64,000 nt of DNA from an uncultured Candidatus Poseidoniales archaeon (lineage in GTDB: Archaea > Thermoplasmatota > Poseidoniia > Poseidoniales > Thalassarchaeaceae), in NCBI GenBank assembly GCA_902601345.1, contig CACKMK010000004.1:55233-119232 (forward strand), in the 5' to 3' direction. Below the pieces are notes generated by a model. The model was not told the origin of the DNA. It saw only the letters and a program-made list of their open reading frames with translations, and made no database searches. The position numbers and the translations under genes are program-made. Positions 26,303-35,684 of the stretch are shown piece by piece (the stretch's first letter is position 1; every line of letters begins with the position of its first letter).

Positions 26303-26953
26303 TCAGTCCCTTTTCCAGACTGCTCTGTACCTAATTTCCTCCTTGTCTGGAACCACGGCAGTGTGGAACTCTACTTCTGATAGGCCTTCTCCGATTTGGT
26401 GTATGAAGTCTCTAGTCAGCGGCCAAGGCGGGGCATCATTCTGCTCTTCTAGACCGTTTGCCAACCTTCCTATACACATCAGAAGGCCGTTTCTATTCAG
26501 AAGCGGAGATAGGTTCCTATAGGCGCTATTTCTAATTTCTTCGGGGATAGCTTGTAGAATATGTACCTCAAGGACCAGATCGAAGGCCTCCTTCCAGCTC
26601 TGTTCTGGTTGAACAAGGTCTCCAACCAACCAATCAATCTCTTTCCCCTTGTGCAATTGACTTGCCCATTCAACTGCTGACTCAGACACATCGAATGCTG
26701 TAACTTTCCATCCTTTCTCATACAGGAATGCTGCGTCCTCTCCTAGACCAGAGCCAACAACGAGAGCGCGTCCGGTATGCTGATTCTCTTGTATCCACTC
26801 TACTAGGAAAGGGTGAGGTTCCATCCAATCCCAAGGAATCAGTCTCCTGTCCCTTCGAGAGCTACAGTAGAGCTCCTCAAACCAAGATAGCGGGTCGTTA
26901 GAATTCTCTGAAGCAGAATAAATCTCAAGCATCTTCTCTCTTGCTTCATCCAT
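26303..26953 (-). CDS. Class I SAM-dependent methyltransferase, thiopurine-methyltransferase-like
   Basis: Rossmann-type methyltransferase. SAM motif I is ALVVGSGLGEDAAFL, motif II AFDVSESAVEWAS, motif IV FDLVLEVHILQAI. The order and the neighbouring WEELY/PHPFLVEWI segments recall the TPMT/TehB group of small-molecule methyltransferases. 216 aa, ATG start, no fused domain. It sits 9 nt downstream of icd on the same strand and is probably cotranscribed. Substrate unknown. Confidence 0.82.
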   Translation of the reverse strand: MDEAREKMLEIYSASENSNDPLSWFEELYCSSRRDRRLIPWDWMEPHPFLVEWIQENQHTGRALVVGSGLGEDAAFLYEKGWKVTAFDVSESAVEWASQLHKGKEIDWLVGDLVQPEQSWKEAFDLVLEVHILQAIPEEIRNSAYRNLSPLLNRNGLLMCIGRLANGLEEQNDAPPWPLTRDFIHQIGEGLSEVEFHTAVVPDKEEIRYRAVWKRD

Positions 26954-26962
26954 TTCTAAGAC

Positions 26963-28192
26963 CTACATGTGAGACACGATTGCTCGACCGAAATCTGAAC
27001 AGGAAAGGAGGGTAGCGTCTTCCATTAGTCTCTCAAAATCATATGTCACTTTCTTAGAGGAAATCGCTCCCTCCATGCCCTTTACGATCAAATCTGCTGA
27101 TTCTGTCCAACCTATGTGTCTGAGCATCATCTCTGCAGACAGAATCAGACTTCCAGGGTTAACCTTGTCCTGTCCGGCGTACTTAGGGGCCGTGCCGTGA
27201 GTGGCCTCGAAAATTGCTACTCCTGTATCATAGTTGATGTTCGCACCGGGAGCAATGCCGATTCCCCCCACTTGTGCGGCTAGTGCATCTGAGATATAGT
27301 CACCATTCAGATTCATAGTAGCCAGTACCTCATATTCTCTAGGTCTAGTCAAGATCTGTTGAAGCATCGCATCCGCAATAACGTCCTTCACAATTATCTC
27401 AGTGCCTGTTTTCGGGTTTCTAAATGAGCACCATGGCCCTCCATCGATCTCGGATGCACCAAACTCCGTCTTCGCGATATCATAACCCCAATCCCTGAAA
27501 CCTCCCTCGGTGAACTTCATGATGTTGCCTTTGTGCACCAGTGTGACGCTGCCCCTGTCATTTTCTATTGCATACTTGATCGCGGCTCTGACTATCCTTG
27601 AAGTTCCTTGTTCACTGATGGGCTTGATTCCCAAACCAGATGTATCTGGAAATCGAATTTTGTCAACACCCATCTCGTTCTGAAGGAAATCTATGACCTT
27701 TTCAACCTCCGGAGTACCTGCCTCCCACTCTATCCCAGCGTAGACATCTTCGCTGTTTTCTCTGAATATCACCATGTCAACCGAGCCTGGGTCCTTAACT
27801 GGACTGGGGGTTCCGTCAAACCACCTTACTGGTCTAACACAGGCGAATAGATCTAACTGCTGTCTGAGTGCCACGTTTAAGCTCCTAATTCCACCTCCAA
27901 CTGGAGTGGTTAATGGCCCTTTGATAGAAATCAGGCTCTCTCTCATTGACTTCTTAGTTTCCTCGGGAAGCCATTCCCCAGTGGAGTCGAATGCTTTCTG
28001 CCCGGCTAGCACCTCTCTCCAGTGTATCTTCCTGTCTCCAGAATATGCTAATTCAACTGAAATATCAACGACATCTATCATCACCGGGGTAATATCTACA
28101 CCGATTCCGTCCCCTTCAATAAAATGAATCACAGGGTTGTTGGGGACTTCTAATTCCCCATTAGAAATTGATATTTGTTCTCCTTCTGACAT
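26963..28192 (-). CDS. icd: Isocitrate dehydrogenase (probably NADP-dependent)
   Basis: Oxidative decarboxylation of isocitrate to 2-oxoglutarate. Substrate loop [20 protein letters not shown], catalytic Tyr in [11 protein letters not shown], catalytic Lys in [13 protein letters not shown], metal-binding Asp residues in [13 protein letters not shown] and the coenzyme loop [12 protein letters not shown] are all in place. 409 aa from ATG 28192 (a TTG at 28201 adds three residues). It faces the OsmC gene across about 33 bp. Together with the aconitase-family gene it supports a TCA-type pathway. Confidence 0.95.
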   Translation of the reverse strand: MSEGEQISISNGELEVPNNPVIHFIEGDGIGVDITPVMIDVVDISVELAYSGDRKIHWREVLAGQKAFDSTGEWLPEETKKSMRESLISIKGPLTTPVGGGIRSLNVALRQQLDLFACVRPVRWFDGTPSPVKDPGSVDMVIFRENSEDVYAGIEWEAGTPEVEKVIDFLQNEMGVDKIRFPDTSGLGIKPISEQGTSRIVRAAIKYAIENDRGSVTLVHKGNIMKFTEGGFRDWGYDIAKTEFGASEIDGGPWCSFRNPKTGTEIIVKDVIADAMLQQILTRPREYEVLATMNLNGDYISDALAAQVGGIGIAPGANINYDTGVAIFEATHGTAPKYAGQDKVNPGSLILSAEMMLRHIGWTESADLIVKGMEGAISSKKVTYDFERLMEDATLLSCSDFGRAIVSHM

Positions 28193-28225
28193 GTCTACCA
28201 ATCAACTCCGACTAGAAAGTGATAG

Positions 28226-28660
28226 ATGAAGCCAACCCTTCAAGGGGGTGCATCGTTTGGAATGAGTATGAATGGAGAAGTAGTTTGGACCGAATCAACT
28301 GGCTATACCGGAACTACCGGCGGAGGGAAAACATTCGGTATTTACGATTCAGAATCACCCAGTCCAATGGAAATGGTACTTCACGGTCATGCTGCCTGTT
28401 CTCTGATTGACGTTATTGACGGTCTGAAGCATAGGAAGAAAAACCTCGAGGTCATCAAGGTTGAAATCGAAGCAGATAGAGCAGATAAGTCACCTAGGGT
28501 ATTCACATCCGTAAGAATGAGGTACATTGTGAAAGGCGAGGTACCGGAGGAATTGGTGAGGAGGCTGATTGAAAGTAGCCACAAAAAGCACTGTAGTGTT
28601 GGGGTAATGATTACACGCTCTGGTGCTGAATTGGTGTGGTCTCTTGAAATGATTTCCTGA
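28226..28660 (+). CDS. OsmC/Ohr-family protein
   Basis: Small protein of the OsmC fold, a thiol peroxidase family acting on organic hydroperoxides. Features: ESPSPMEMVLHGHAACSLIDVIDGL with the first Cys at the start of the central helix and a second Cys in SSHKKHCSVGVMI, the spacing expected for the OsmC redox pair. 144 aa, cytosolic. OsmC-like members without peroxidase activity are known, so the activity is inferred. Divergent from icd. Confidence 0.88.
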   Translation: MKPTLQGGASFGMSMNGEVVWTESTGYTGTTGGGKTFGIYDSESPSPMEMVLHGHAACSLIDVIDGLKHRKKNLEVIKVEIEADRADKSPRVFTSVRMRYIVKGEVPEELVRRLIESSHKKHCSVGVMITRSGAELVWSLEMIS

Positions 28661-28690
28661 GATTCTATCCACTCGAGAAAATGGAATTGT

Positions 28691-28700
28691 CAATATTTTT
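28691..28700 (+). promoter_or_regulatory. Candidate TATA box of nrdJ
   Basis: CAATATTTTT lies 30 nt after the OsmC stop and about 120 nt before the nrdJ start. If used, transcription would begin near 28725 and leave a leader of about 100 nt, which is the stretch with tRNA-like structure. Confidence 0.3.
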
Positions 28701-28710
28701 GTGAAAACGG

Positions 28711-28807
28711 CCCGCCTTGTGTGGGGTTCGAACCTAATCATTAAACACCCCCCATCCGGAAGAGCAAATCCCTTGCGCTGCCGGGACCATTCTCGGCCGA
28801 GCGATAT
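28711..28807. other. Structured nrdJ leader with degenerate tRNA-like content
   Basis: On the minus strand this stretch holds a tRNA-Leu/Ser-like D arm (GCCG...CGGC around 28797-28780), an anticodon-like arm GGGA/TTCC with loop TTTGCTC, and a T-loop core GGTTCGAACC at 28734-28725. The T stem is broken and no matching acceptor 5' strand exists. Removing 11 nt (TTTAATGATTA) would restore a perfect GTGGG/CCCAC T stem. On the plus strand the same bases form the nrdJ leader, with palindromes GGTTCGAACC and CTCGGCCGAG. It is either a decayed or intron-bearing tRNA, or a leader element; neither is proved. Confidence 0.35.
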
Positions 28808-28813
28808 GGGAGG
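28808..28813 (+). promoter_or_regulatory. Shine-Dalgarno site of nrdJ
   Basis: GGGAGG ends 8 nt before the ATG at 28822, a canonical SD spacing; it fixes the nrdJ start and implies a leadered mRNA. Confidence 0.6.
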
Positions 28814-28821
28814 AAGATACA

Positions 28822-31800
28822 ATGCAAACGAAAATTAAGTCCTCTAAGAGCAATGTGGAATCTGAGAGTGGTTTGGTAGTCGAGCGGCGGTTCACATCTG
28901 CAGGGCAGGATCCGTTCGAGTCGTTCGAATGGATTGAGATGGACGTGCAGATTAGGAACCCAGACGGGTCTATGGCCGACTCGTTAGAAGGCGTGAAATT
29001 GCCTTCAGGTTTCTCTGGAGTACCGGGGACGGTCTGTGCTCAGAAGTATCTCCGCAAGGCGGGAGTGCCGAAGTATCTTCGGACCGTTCCCGAGGACGAT
29101 GTTCCAATCTGGCTACAGCGAAGTGAGCCGGATCACGAGCGGCTTCAGACTGTGGATGCGGCTGAAAGAATGGGTGGTGAGATTGACGGAAGACAGCTCT
29201 TCCGTCGGCTCGCAGGGACCTGGACCTACTGGGGCTGGAAGTACGGATACTTCGCAAGCGAGGCTGATGCCCGCGCGTACTTCGATGAGATGTGCTACCT
29301 GATTGCAAGTCAGAGGTCTGCACCTAACAGTCCCCAGTGGTTCAACACAGGGTTGCATTGGGCATATGGAATCGAAGGCCCGGCTCAAGGTCATAGCTAC
29401 GTAGACCCAGATACAGGTGAGCTAGGAAAATCTACCAATGCATATGAGCACCCCCAGCCCCATGCCTGTTTCATTCAGTCAGTATCTGATTCACTGGTTG
29501 GGGGTACAGACTCAATCATGGGCCTCTGGAACAGAGAGGCGCTTCTATTCAAGTATGGATCTGGTACTGGTTCCAACTTTTCTAACATAAGAGGGAAGGG
29601 AGAGCCACTGTCAGGAGGAGGGACTTCCAGTGGGCTCCTGTCTTTCTTGAAGATTGGTGATAGGGCTGCTGGAGCAATAAAATCCGGAGGAACTACCAGG
29701 AGAGCGGCAAAAATGGTCACTCTCGACATGGACCACCCAGATATTGAAGAATACATTGACTGGAAGCCCTCGGAAGAAGACAAAGTCTCGGCATTAGTAA
29801 TCGGAAGTACAATCCTACAGAAACACGCCGACTCCATAATGGAGTCTATTTGGTCATTTGATAGTGATGAGGGGAGGTTCGATCAGAAAACGAACCTCGA
29901 ACTCAGGAAAGCTATGGTCAAGGCCATCCATGACAGTTTGCCGCAAGCTCACATCAAAAGGATTGTCGATCTAGCCGAACAAGGTTGGAAAGGTCTGGAG
30001 TTTGAGGTCCTAGACACTGATTGGCAAGGCGAGGCCTACACGACGGTATCCGGTCAAAACAGCAACAATTCTGTCAGAGTCCCTAACTCATTCATGGATG
30101 CTGTGCAATCTGGGGATGAGTGGAACCTCTACTTTAGGACTGAAAGGGACGCTGCTGCGGATGAAGGAAGGGATGCTGTCCCATGTAGAACTGTGGATGC
30201 CAAAGAGCTGTGGGACAAAGTTGCCTACACTGCTTGGGCTTGTGCGGACCCTGGAGTACAGTTCGACACCACAATAAACGAATGGCACACTTGCCCTCAA
30301 GCAGGGAGAATCAATGGATCAAACCCGTGCTCTGAGTACATGTTCCTGGATGACACTGCTTGTAACCTAGCGAGTATTAACCTTCTACATTATTACGATC
30401 TAGATAGTCATACCTTCCAGATTGAAGACTTCAAGCACAGTGTCAGAGTATGGACTGCTACCTTGGAAATCAGTGTCCTAATGGCTCAGTTCCCTTCTGA
30501 GTCGATAGCAAAGGGCTCCTATGATTACCGAACTCTTGGACTTGGTTACTGCAATATCGGATCTCTTCTAACTCACATGGGAATCCCGTATGATGACGAG
30601 AGGGCCTTCTCAATATGTGGAGCTATAAGTGCCATAATGTGCGGGGAATCATATGCCACAAGTGCAGAAATGGCCTCATACCTCGGTCCCTTTCCGGATT
30701 ACGAGCGTAATTCTGAAGATATGCTACGCGTAATGAGGAACCATCGAAGAGCTGCATACAACGCTCCTGCTGAAGAATATGAAGGGATAACCGTATTACC
30801 TATGGGAATAGACTCCAAGAAGTGTCCCAAGGATCTGCTAGAAGCTGCTAGAAGCTGTTGGGATCGGGCAGTAATGGAGGGTGAAGAACATGGTTTCAGG
30901 AATGCGCAGACGACGGTAATTGCTCCAACGGGAACAATCGGCCTCGTAATGGCCGCGGATACCACAGGAATCGAGCCCCAGTTCTCTATGGTACAGTATA
31001 AGCAGCTTGCAGGAGGTGGCTCTCTGAGAATTATCAACCAAGGACTGCCAAGCGCCCTGTCCAGACTTGGTTACTCAAAGTCAGAAGCGAAAGGGATAGA
31101 GGAGTATGTCGTGGGAACCGGCAGACTGAGTCCAGCAATACCCCATGAGCTCCTAACCAACGCCGGAATGACCTCTGAAAAATTGTCTGAAATTGAATCT
31201 GAGCTACCAAAAGTATTCCATGTTAGGAATGCTTTCTCACCGGACATTCTTGGAAAAGAGTTCTGTGTTAAAAATCTCGGATTGACAGAGGACGATTTCT
31301 ACTTGGACGAGAACGGCAAGGAGAAGTGCAGCAACCCATGGTTCGACACTCTCTCCCATATTGGCATGACAAACGAAGAAATTGAGTTTGCTAACACAGA
31401 GATTATTGGTCGGAACACCATTGAAGGAGCTCCAGGTCTGAAAGACGAGCATCTACCGATTTTTGACTGTGCTCAGCCATCGGGGGCTGGGGTCCGTTCT
31501 ATTGCTCCTTCGGGTCACGTAAACATGATGGCTGCAGCACAACCCTTCATCTCGGGAGCGATTTCAAAGACGATCAATATGCCATCCGACTGCTCAATAG
31601 AGGATGTAAGAGAAGCATACAACCTTAGCCACGCCACAATGAACAAAGCCTGCGCCGTTTACAGAGACGGGAGCAAGCTTTCACAGCCCTTGATGAGTCA
31701 GCTAGTGGACTCCATGGACCTAGAAGAGGAGAACGAGGGAGAGAGTGTTGTCGAGAAGATGGTGGAGGAAGCCGCGAGCGCCCTACCACTTCCTGAGCCG

Positions 31801-32478
31801 GTGGCGATGCCCGTTGCAAAGGCGCTTGTTGAGAACTACATCGCTTCAAAGAGGCCGCTCCCCCACAGAAAGAGGGGAGCGAACTTCAAGGCCAGAGTGG
31901 GCGGTCACAGCGTACGTCTCATCACAGGAGAATACGAAGATGGCAAGCTCGGCGAGATCTTCCTGCTTACCTCCAAGGAAGGCGCCGCTTGGAGGGCCCT
32001 TCTATCCCAATTCGCTATCGCGGTGTCTATCGGTTTACAGCATGGAGTACCCATTGATGCATTCGTGAAATCATTCACATTCACCAAGTTCGAGCCAAGC
32101 GGAATGATAGAGGGAGGCAGTGGACGTGTGAAGATGTCATCCAGCATCATTGACTGGGTCTTCCGCGAGCTCGCAATCGAGTATGCCGGTAGGGACGACC
32201 TAGCTCATGTTCCTCTGAATGAGGAGGACCTGAACCCATTCTCCATCAGCAGACCAGAGGTGACTGAACTGGGACTGTCTCGAAGCCAAGGTGAGAGGCG
32301 CGAGGTTCAGATGACCCTAGAAGCAGCAGTGGGAGATGTGGATGCGAGGACCAGGCAGGCTGCCAGGGAGAGAGGTTTCACCGGCGACATCTGTGAAGAC
32401 TGCGGAGGAAGCCAGATGGTCAGAAACGGTACTTGTCTGAAATGCAATGAGTGTGGTTCCACAACCGGTTGTTCATGA
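28822..32478 (+). CDS. nrdJ: Adenosylcobalamin-dependent ribonucleotide reductase (class II, NrdJ)
   Basis: Reduces ribonucleotides to deoxyribonucleotides using a thiyl radical made from adenosylcobalamin. 1218 aa. The redox cysteines are C216 (PHACFIQSVSD) and C514 (DTACNLAS); the thiyl-radical residue is C503 in NPCSEYMF. Glycine-rich loops GSGTGSNFSNIRGKGEPLSG and KSGGTTRRAAKM are typical, as are the late DCSIEDVREAYNLSH and the TSCPD domain (FKARVGGHSVRLITG, about residues 1020-1120). The C-terminus carries a Cys cluster (CEDCGG, CLKCNECG, TTGCS) thought to re-reduce the active site in this family. No class I or III reductase is in the window. Cofactor supply is linked to the PduO gene upstream. 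Confidence 0.97.
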   Translation: MQTKIKSSKSNVESESGLVVERRFTSAGQDPFESFEWIEMDVQIRNPDGSMADSLEGVKLPSGFSGVPGTVCAQKYLRKAGVPKYLRTVPEDDVPIWLQRSEPDHERLQTVDAAERMGGEIDGRQLFRRLAGTWTYWGWKYGYFASEADARAYFDEMCYLIASQRSAPNSPQWFNTGLHWAYGIEGPAQGHSYVDPDTGELGKSTNAYEHPQPHACFIQSVSDSLVGGTDSIMGLWNREALLFKYGSGTGSNFSNIRGKGEPLSGGGTSSGLLSFLKIGDRAAGAIKSGGTTRRAAKMVTLDMDHPDIEEYIDWKPSEEDKVSALVIGSTILQKHADSIMESIWSFDSDEGRFDQKTNLELRKAMVKAIHDSLPQAHIKRIVDLAEQGWKGLEFEVLDTDWQGEAYTTVSGQNSNNSVRVPNSFMDAVQSGDEWNLYFRTERDAAADEGRDAVPCRTVDAKELWDKVAYTAWACADPGVQFDTTINEWHTCPQAGRINGSNPCSEYMFLDDTACNLASINLLHYYDLDSHTFQIEDFKHSVRVWTATLEISVLMAQFPSESIAKGSYDYRTLGLGYCNIGSLLTHMGIPYDDERAFSICGAISAIMCGESYATSAEMASYLGPFPDYERNSEDMLRVMRNHRRAAYNAPAEEYEGITVLPMGIDSKKCPKDLLEAARSCWDRAVMEGEEHGFRNAQTTVIAPTGTIGLVMAADTTGIEPQFSMVQYKQLAGGGSLRIINQGLPSALSRLGYSKSEAKGIEEYVVGTGRLSPAIPHELLTNAGMTSEKLSEIESELPKVFHVRNAFSPDILGKEFCVKNLGLTEDDFYLDENGKEKCSNPWFDTLSHIGMTNEEIEFANTEIIGRNTIEGAPGLKDEHLPIFDCAQPSGAGVRSIAPSGHVNMMAAAQPFISGAISKTINMPSDCSIEDVREAYNLSHATMNKACAVYRDGSKLSQPLMSQLVDSMDLEEENEGESVVEKMVEEAASALPLPEPVAMPVAKALVENYIASKRPLPHRKRGANFKARVGGHSVRLITGEYEDGKLGEIFLLTSKEGAAWRALLSQFAIAVSIGLQHGVPIDAFVKSFTFTKFEPSGMIEGGSGRVKMSSSIIDWVFRELAIEYAGRDDLAHVPLNEEDLNPFSISRPEVTELGLSRSQGERREVQMTLEAAVGDVDARTRQAARERGFTGDICEDCGGSQMVRNGTCLKCNECGSTTGCS

Positions 32479-32486
32479 TTGTAAAA

Positions 32487-33410
32487 TCAAATCTCAAGTT
32501 CTATGTTCAGATTTTGAATAAGTTCCTTGTACCTATTCCTAATCGTGACTTCCGTCACTCCAGCCACCTCAGCAACCTCTCTCTGGGTCCTTCTCTTCCC
32601 ACAAAGAACGCTAGCGATGTAGATGATTGATGCAGCGATGCCGGTTGGCCCCCGGCCACTGGTCAATTCCTTTTCCTGTGCAGCTGCAATCAACTCGTAG
32701 GCCTTGGCCTGAACTTCCGCGTCCAGATCAAGCCCCGAACAGAATCTAGGGATGTAGTCCTCGGGCTTGGTTGGTGGTATCTTCATCCTCAGTTCCCTGA
32801 CCATGAATCGATAGGTACGACCAATCTCCTTTCTACCGGTTCTGCTAGCCTCTCCAATCTCATCCAGAGTGCGCGGATTCTCACAGATTCTGCATGCGGC
32901 ATATAGGCTCGCGGCTGCGACTCCCTCAATCGACCTACCGCGGATAAGCCTTGCATCGACCGCTTTTCCGTAAGTTACTGCAGCGGTCTCTCTGATGGTC
33001 TTTGGAAGGTCGAGCCTGCTTGCCATCCTGTCCAGCTCTGCCAGTGCCATGGCCTTGTTTCGCTCCGTGGCATTGCTCACTCGAGAGCGCTTTTGCCATT
33101 TCCTCATTCTGTAGAATTGGCTTCGGTACCTACTAGAAATCGACTTACCGGAGTAGTCTTTGTTCTGCCAATCGATGTCCGTGGAAAGTCCCTTGTCATG
33201 TAGCATGACTGTCATAGGGGCCCCGGTTCTTGCTCGTTGATCTCCCTGTTCAGGACTGAACACGCGCCACTCAGCGCCCTGGTCAATCACCTTGTCCTCC
33301 AGCACCAGTCCACAGTCATCGCAGACCACTTCCCCTCTAGATTCGTCTTTACTCAGATTTCGGCTTCCACATTCATCGCATTTCACGGTGTCTTCAACTA
33401 GGTATGACAT
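32487..33410 (-). CDS. tfb: Transcription initiation factor B (TFB)
   Basis: Archaeal TFIIB: recruits RNA polymerase to TBP-bound promoters. Zinc ribbon at residues about 10-32 ([17 protein letters not shown]), B-reader/linker at about 48-90 ([19 protein letters not shown]), then two cyclin folds (about 110-200 and 210-300). The second ends in the BRE-contacting helix-turn-helix [21 protein letters not shown]. 307 aa, ATG start with an SD run GGGGGTGAGG upstream. Convergent with nrdJ (8 nt between stops). Confidence 0.97.
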   Translation of the reverse strand: MSYLVEDTVKCDECGSRNLSKDESRGEVVCDDCGLVLEDKVIDQGAEWRVFSPEQGDQRARTGAPMTVMLHDKGLSTDIDWQNKDYSGKSISSRYRSQFYRMRKWQKRSRVSNATERNKAMALAELDRMASRLDLPKTIRETAAVTYGKAVDARLIRGRSIEGVAAASLYAACRICENPRTLDEIGEASRTGRKEIGRTYRFMVRELRMKIPPTKPEDYIPRFCSGLDLDAEVQAKAYELIAAAQEKELTSGRGPTGIAASIIYIASVLCGKRRTQREVAEVAGVTEVTIRNRYKELIQNLNIELEI

Positions 33411-33460
33411 AAAATCCTCACCCCCTTTTCACCAAAAGGTATTAAATTCGCAAAAGACAT

Positions 33461-33470
33461 CTTATTTAAG
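33461..33470 (-). promoter_or_regulatory. Candidate TATA box of tfb
   Basis: CTTAAATAAG on the minus strand preceded by purine-rich BRE-like bases, about 50 nt before the tfb ATG and followed by an SD run. It lies in the 150-bp divergent gap with the aconitase-family gene; GTTATAATAT at 33471-33480 may serve the plus strand. No other structure seen in the gap. Confidence 0.4.
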
Positions 33471-33573
33471 GTTATAATATTTCTAATGTGTTCTCTTCTC
33501 GAGAAAGTTCAGACATAACTAATCATCGAGAATCGTGAAATAAGAAAGTTCACTGGCACGTGTGAGGGGAACG

Positions 33574-35571
33574 ATGTCTGAAGAAATGTGGCCGCCAGAA
33601 AGTATAGGCCTCACTTCAGGAAAGAGAGTTCTGTTCCTAACAAAAAATCTGGAGTTGATACGAAAGCAACTTTACGAAGGATTGGACCTGCGAATGGAAG
33701 ATTTGTCAGTCGATGATCTTCTCGATGACATCAACACGGATGTGATGACTCCGGCTTGGGTGTGCTTCGATTACGACCCTGCAACGATAGCAGAAAATGC
33801 ATATGCTGGTCTACTACACGACGGTCGGAGGGTATTCGAGCCCAGAGCTTTGATTGACGGTGGCTTCGAAGTAATCGTCTCCGGACACAGAAAGGGTACT
33901 GGATCAAGCAGAGAGACGGCACCTCAGTGTGAGAGGTGGTCGGGAATTAGAATCGTGATTGCGGCCTCATTTGCACCAATACATGAACGAAACAACCTGA
34001 ATCTTGGGCAGCTTATGGGGGATCACTCAATCCTAAGTAGGCTTCAGGACGGCGAAAAAATACCTCTGACTGAGTTTACGGAAAAGTATGACTCGGTGAG
34101 TAGGTTGATTCTGGAGAACGGAGGGATATTGCCATTCGCTAAGAGGATGAAGGAGGGAGGTGTTTCTCTCCCAGAATTTGACACTAAAGAGCGCCCTATG
34201 ACGATGATTGAGAAATTAGTGTCAAGCAAACTACTGGGGGGCGATAAGACGAGTAAGTTCGTGAAACCTGGAGATGCTGTTCTAGCACAGGTTGATGGAG
34301 GCTATTCTCACGAGTTCACTACTGCTCAGGTACACACATTCCTCGAAGAGGAATACGGAATAGACTACAAGATTCCAAATCCGTCTAAATTCGCTGTTTT
34401 TGAGGATCATCTGCTTTACGCTACTGGCGTTCCAAGATTCGGGAAATTCACTGACAAGATACAGACCCTAAGGGATATGCAGAATTTGTTTCAAGAGTAC
34501 ACCGGAGTCAGAGACTATTCTGCCAAGGATGGCGTGAGCCCAGGAATATGCCACCAAGTTGCGAGAGAAGAGTTCATCGACGTTGGCGACTTCATCCAAG
34601 CGACTGATTCGCACACTTGCATGGGAGGTGCTTCCAATGCACTGGCATATGGAGTGGGTTCCACCGAATATGCTAACCTTATTCACAATCAATTCGCGTT
34701 CGTCAAGGTCCCAGAAAGTATTCGTTTCGAATTGATGGGCGAGTTAGATCCAGGCTGTACCGCTAAAGACGTGATTCTCCATATTCTCTGGCGTTTCGCT
34801 GCGGAGTCTGAGACTTTGGATAGAAGCATGGAATTCGGCGGTCCGGGTCTTGCAAGCCTATCTATGGATGAAAGAGCAACATTGTGTAATATGGCTACAG
34901 AGTGTAGTGCGAAGACCGGCATATGTGAGGCAGACGATATCACAGTCGATTGGCTTCTATCCAGACGGGAGCACATGGAGGAAGAGGATATCAGGAGTAG
35001 ATTTGTCCTACCTGATGAGGGCGCGGTCTACGATGGAGGAATCCATGAGATCGACCTATCAGAAATCCGGCCGATGGTAGCACATCCTGGAAATCCTGAC
35101 GAAGGAATTCCTTCGGATCCTACGAACGGAGCCTACATTGACGAATTAGGAGATGTTCCGATAGACATCGCCTATGCGGGTTCATGCACTGCGGGCAAGG
35201 ATGATGACTTCTCGTACTATGCTATGGTTTGCGAAGCAGCACTTAGAGAAGGCCTTGTAATTGCAGATGGAGTGGACTGCTACATCCAATTCGGCTCAAA
35301 GTCAGTGAAGGATCTCTCATTGGAGATGGGTTGGACATCGATATTCGAGAAGGTTGGTGTTAAGCTCATCGATCCGGGTTGTGGTGCTTGCATCGGTGCA
35401 GGCCCCGGGATAAGCGACAATCCAGAACAAGTCACTGTATCTGCGATAAATAGGAACTTCCAGGGTCGCTCTGGGCCAGGAAAGCTGTATCTTGCAAGTC
35501 CTCTAACGGTAATGACCAGTGCATTTACAGGTAAAATCACATCTTGGCATCCTAAAATATTCTCACAATAG
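33574..35571 (+). CDS. Aconitase-family hydro-lyase with N-terminal swivel domain
   Basis: Fe-S dehydratase of the aconitase/isopropylmalate isomerase superfamily; aconitase is the most likely activity given icd nearby. Cluster ligands are C349 (ATDSHTC), C603 and C606 (PGCGACIGAG). The swivel domain, with the LeuD-like loop GHRKGTGSSRETAP at about residues 104-117, comes before the catalytic domains, as in AcnB but without the AcnB HEAT-like domain. Residues 1-50 are extra. 665 aa from ATG 33574, chosen because the GAGGGG run ahead of it looks like an SD site; a GTG at 33562 is also in frame. Homoaconitase or isopropylmalate isomerase activity is not excluded. Confidence 0.85.
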   Translation: MSEEMWPPESIGLTSGKRVLFLTKNLELIRKQLYEGLDLRMEDLSVDDLLDDINTDVMTPAWVCFDYDPATIAENAYAGLLHDGRRVFEPRALIDGGFEVIVSGHRKGTGSSRETAPQCERWSGIRIVIAASFAPIHERNNLNLGQLMGDHSILSRLQDGEKIPLTEFTEKYDSVSRLILENGGILPFAKRMKEGGVSLPEFDTKERPMTMIEKLVSSKLLGGDKTSKFVKPGDAVLAQVDGGYSHEFTTAQVHTFLEEEYGIDYKIPNPSKFAVFEDHLLYATGVPRFGKFTDKIQTLRDMQNLFQEYTGVRDYSAKDGVSPGICHQVAREEFIDVGDFIQATDSHTCMGGASNALAYGVGSTEYANLIHNQFAFVKVPESIRFELMGELDPGCTAKDVILHILWRFAAESETLDRSMEFGGPGLASLSMDERATLCNMATECSAKTGICEADDITVDWLLSRREHMEEEDIRSRFVLPDEGAVYDGGIHEIDLSEIRPMVAHPGNPDEGIPSDPTNGAYIDELGDVPIDIAYAGSCTAGKDDDFSYYAMVCEAALREGLVIADGVDCYIQFGSKSVKDLSLEMGWTSIFEKVGVKLIDPGCGACIGAGPGISDNPEQVTVSAINRNFQGRSGPGKLYLASPLTVMTSAFTGKITSWHPKIFSQ

Positions 35572-35684
35572 GTCAAGTTCACCTAGAGAATGGGGCATTG
35601 TTCAATAGCGTTCTCGTTTCGGGCATAGGCTACCTTGCAAGCCCCTCGTCAGTCGGACAAGGGAGGACTTGGTGGTGGTATAAG

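Noticed and set aside
28711..28807. Canonical tRNA gene
   Set aside because: The T stem mismatches at two of five pairs and no 5' acceptor strand pairs with the 3' end, so it is listed only as a tRNA-like or leader element.
28711..28821. Canonical cobalamin riboswitch upstream of nrdJ
   Set aside because: Only a loose resemblance to one core segment; the B12 box and the CCGC-ACTG element are not found.
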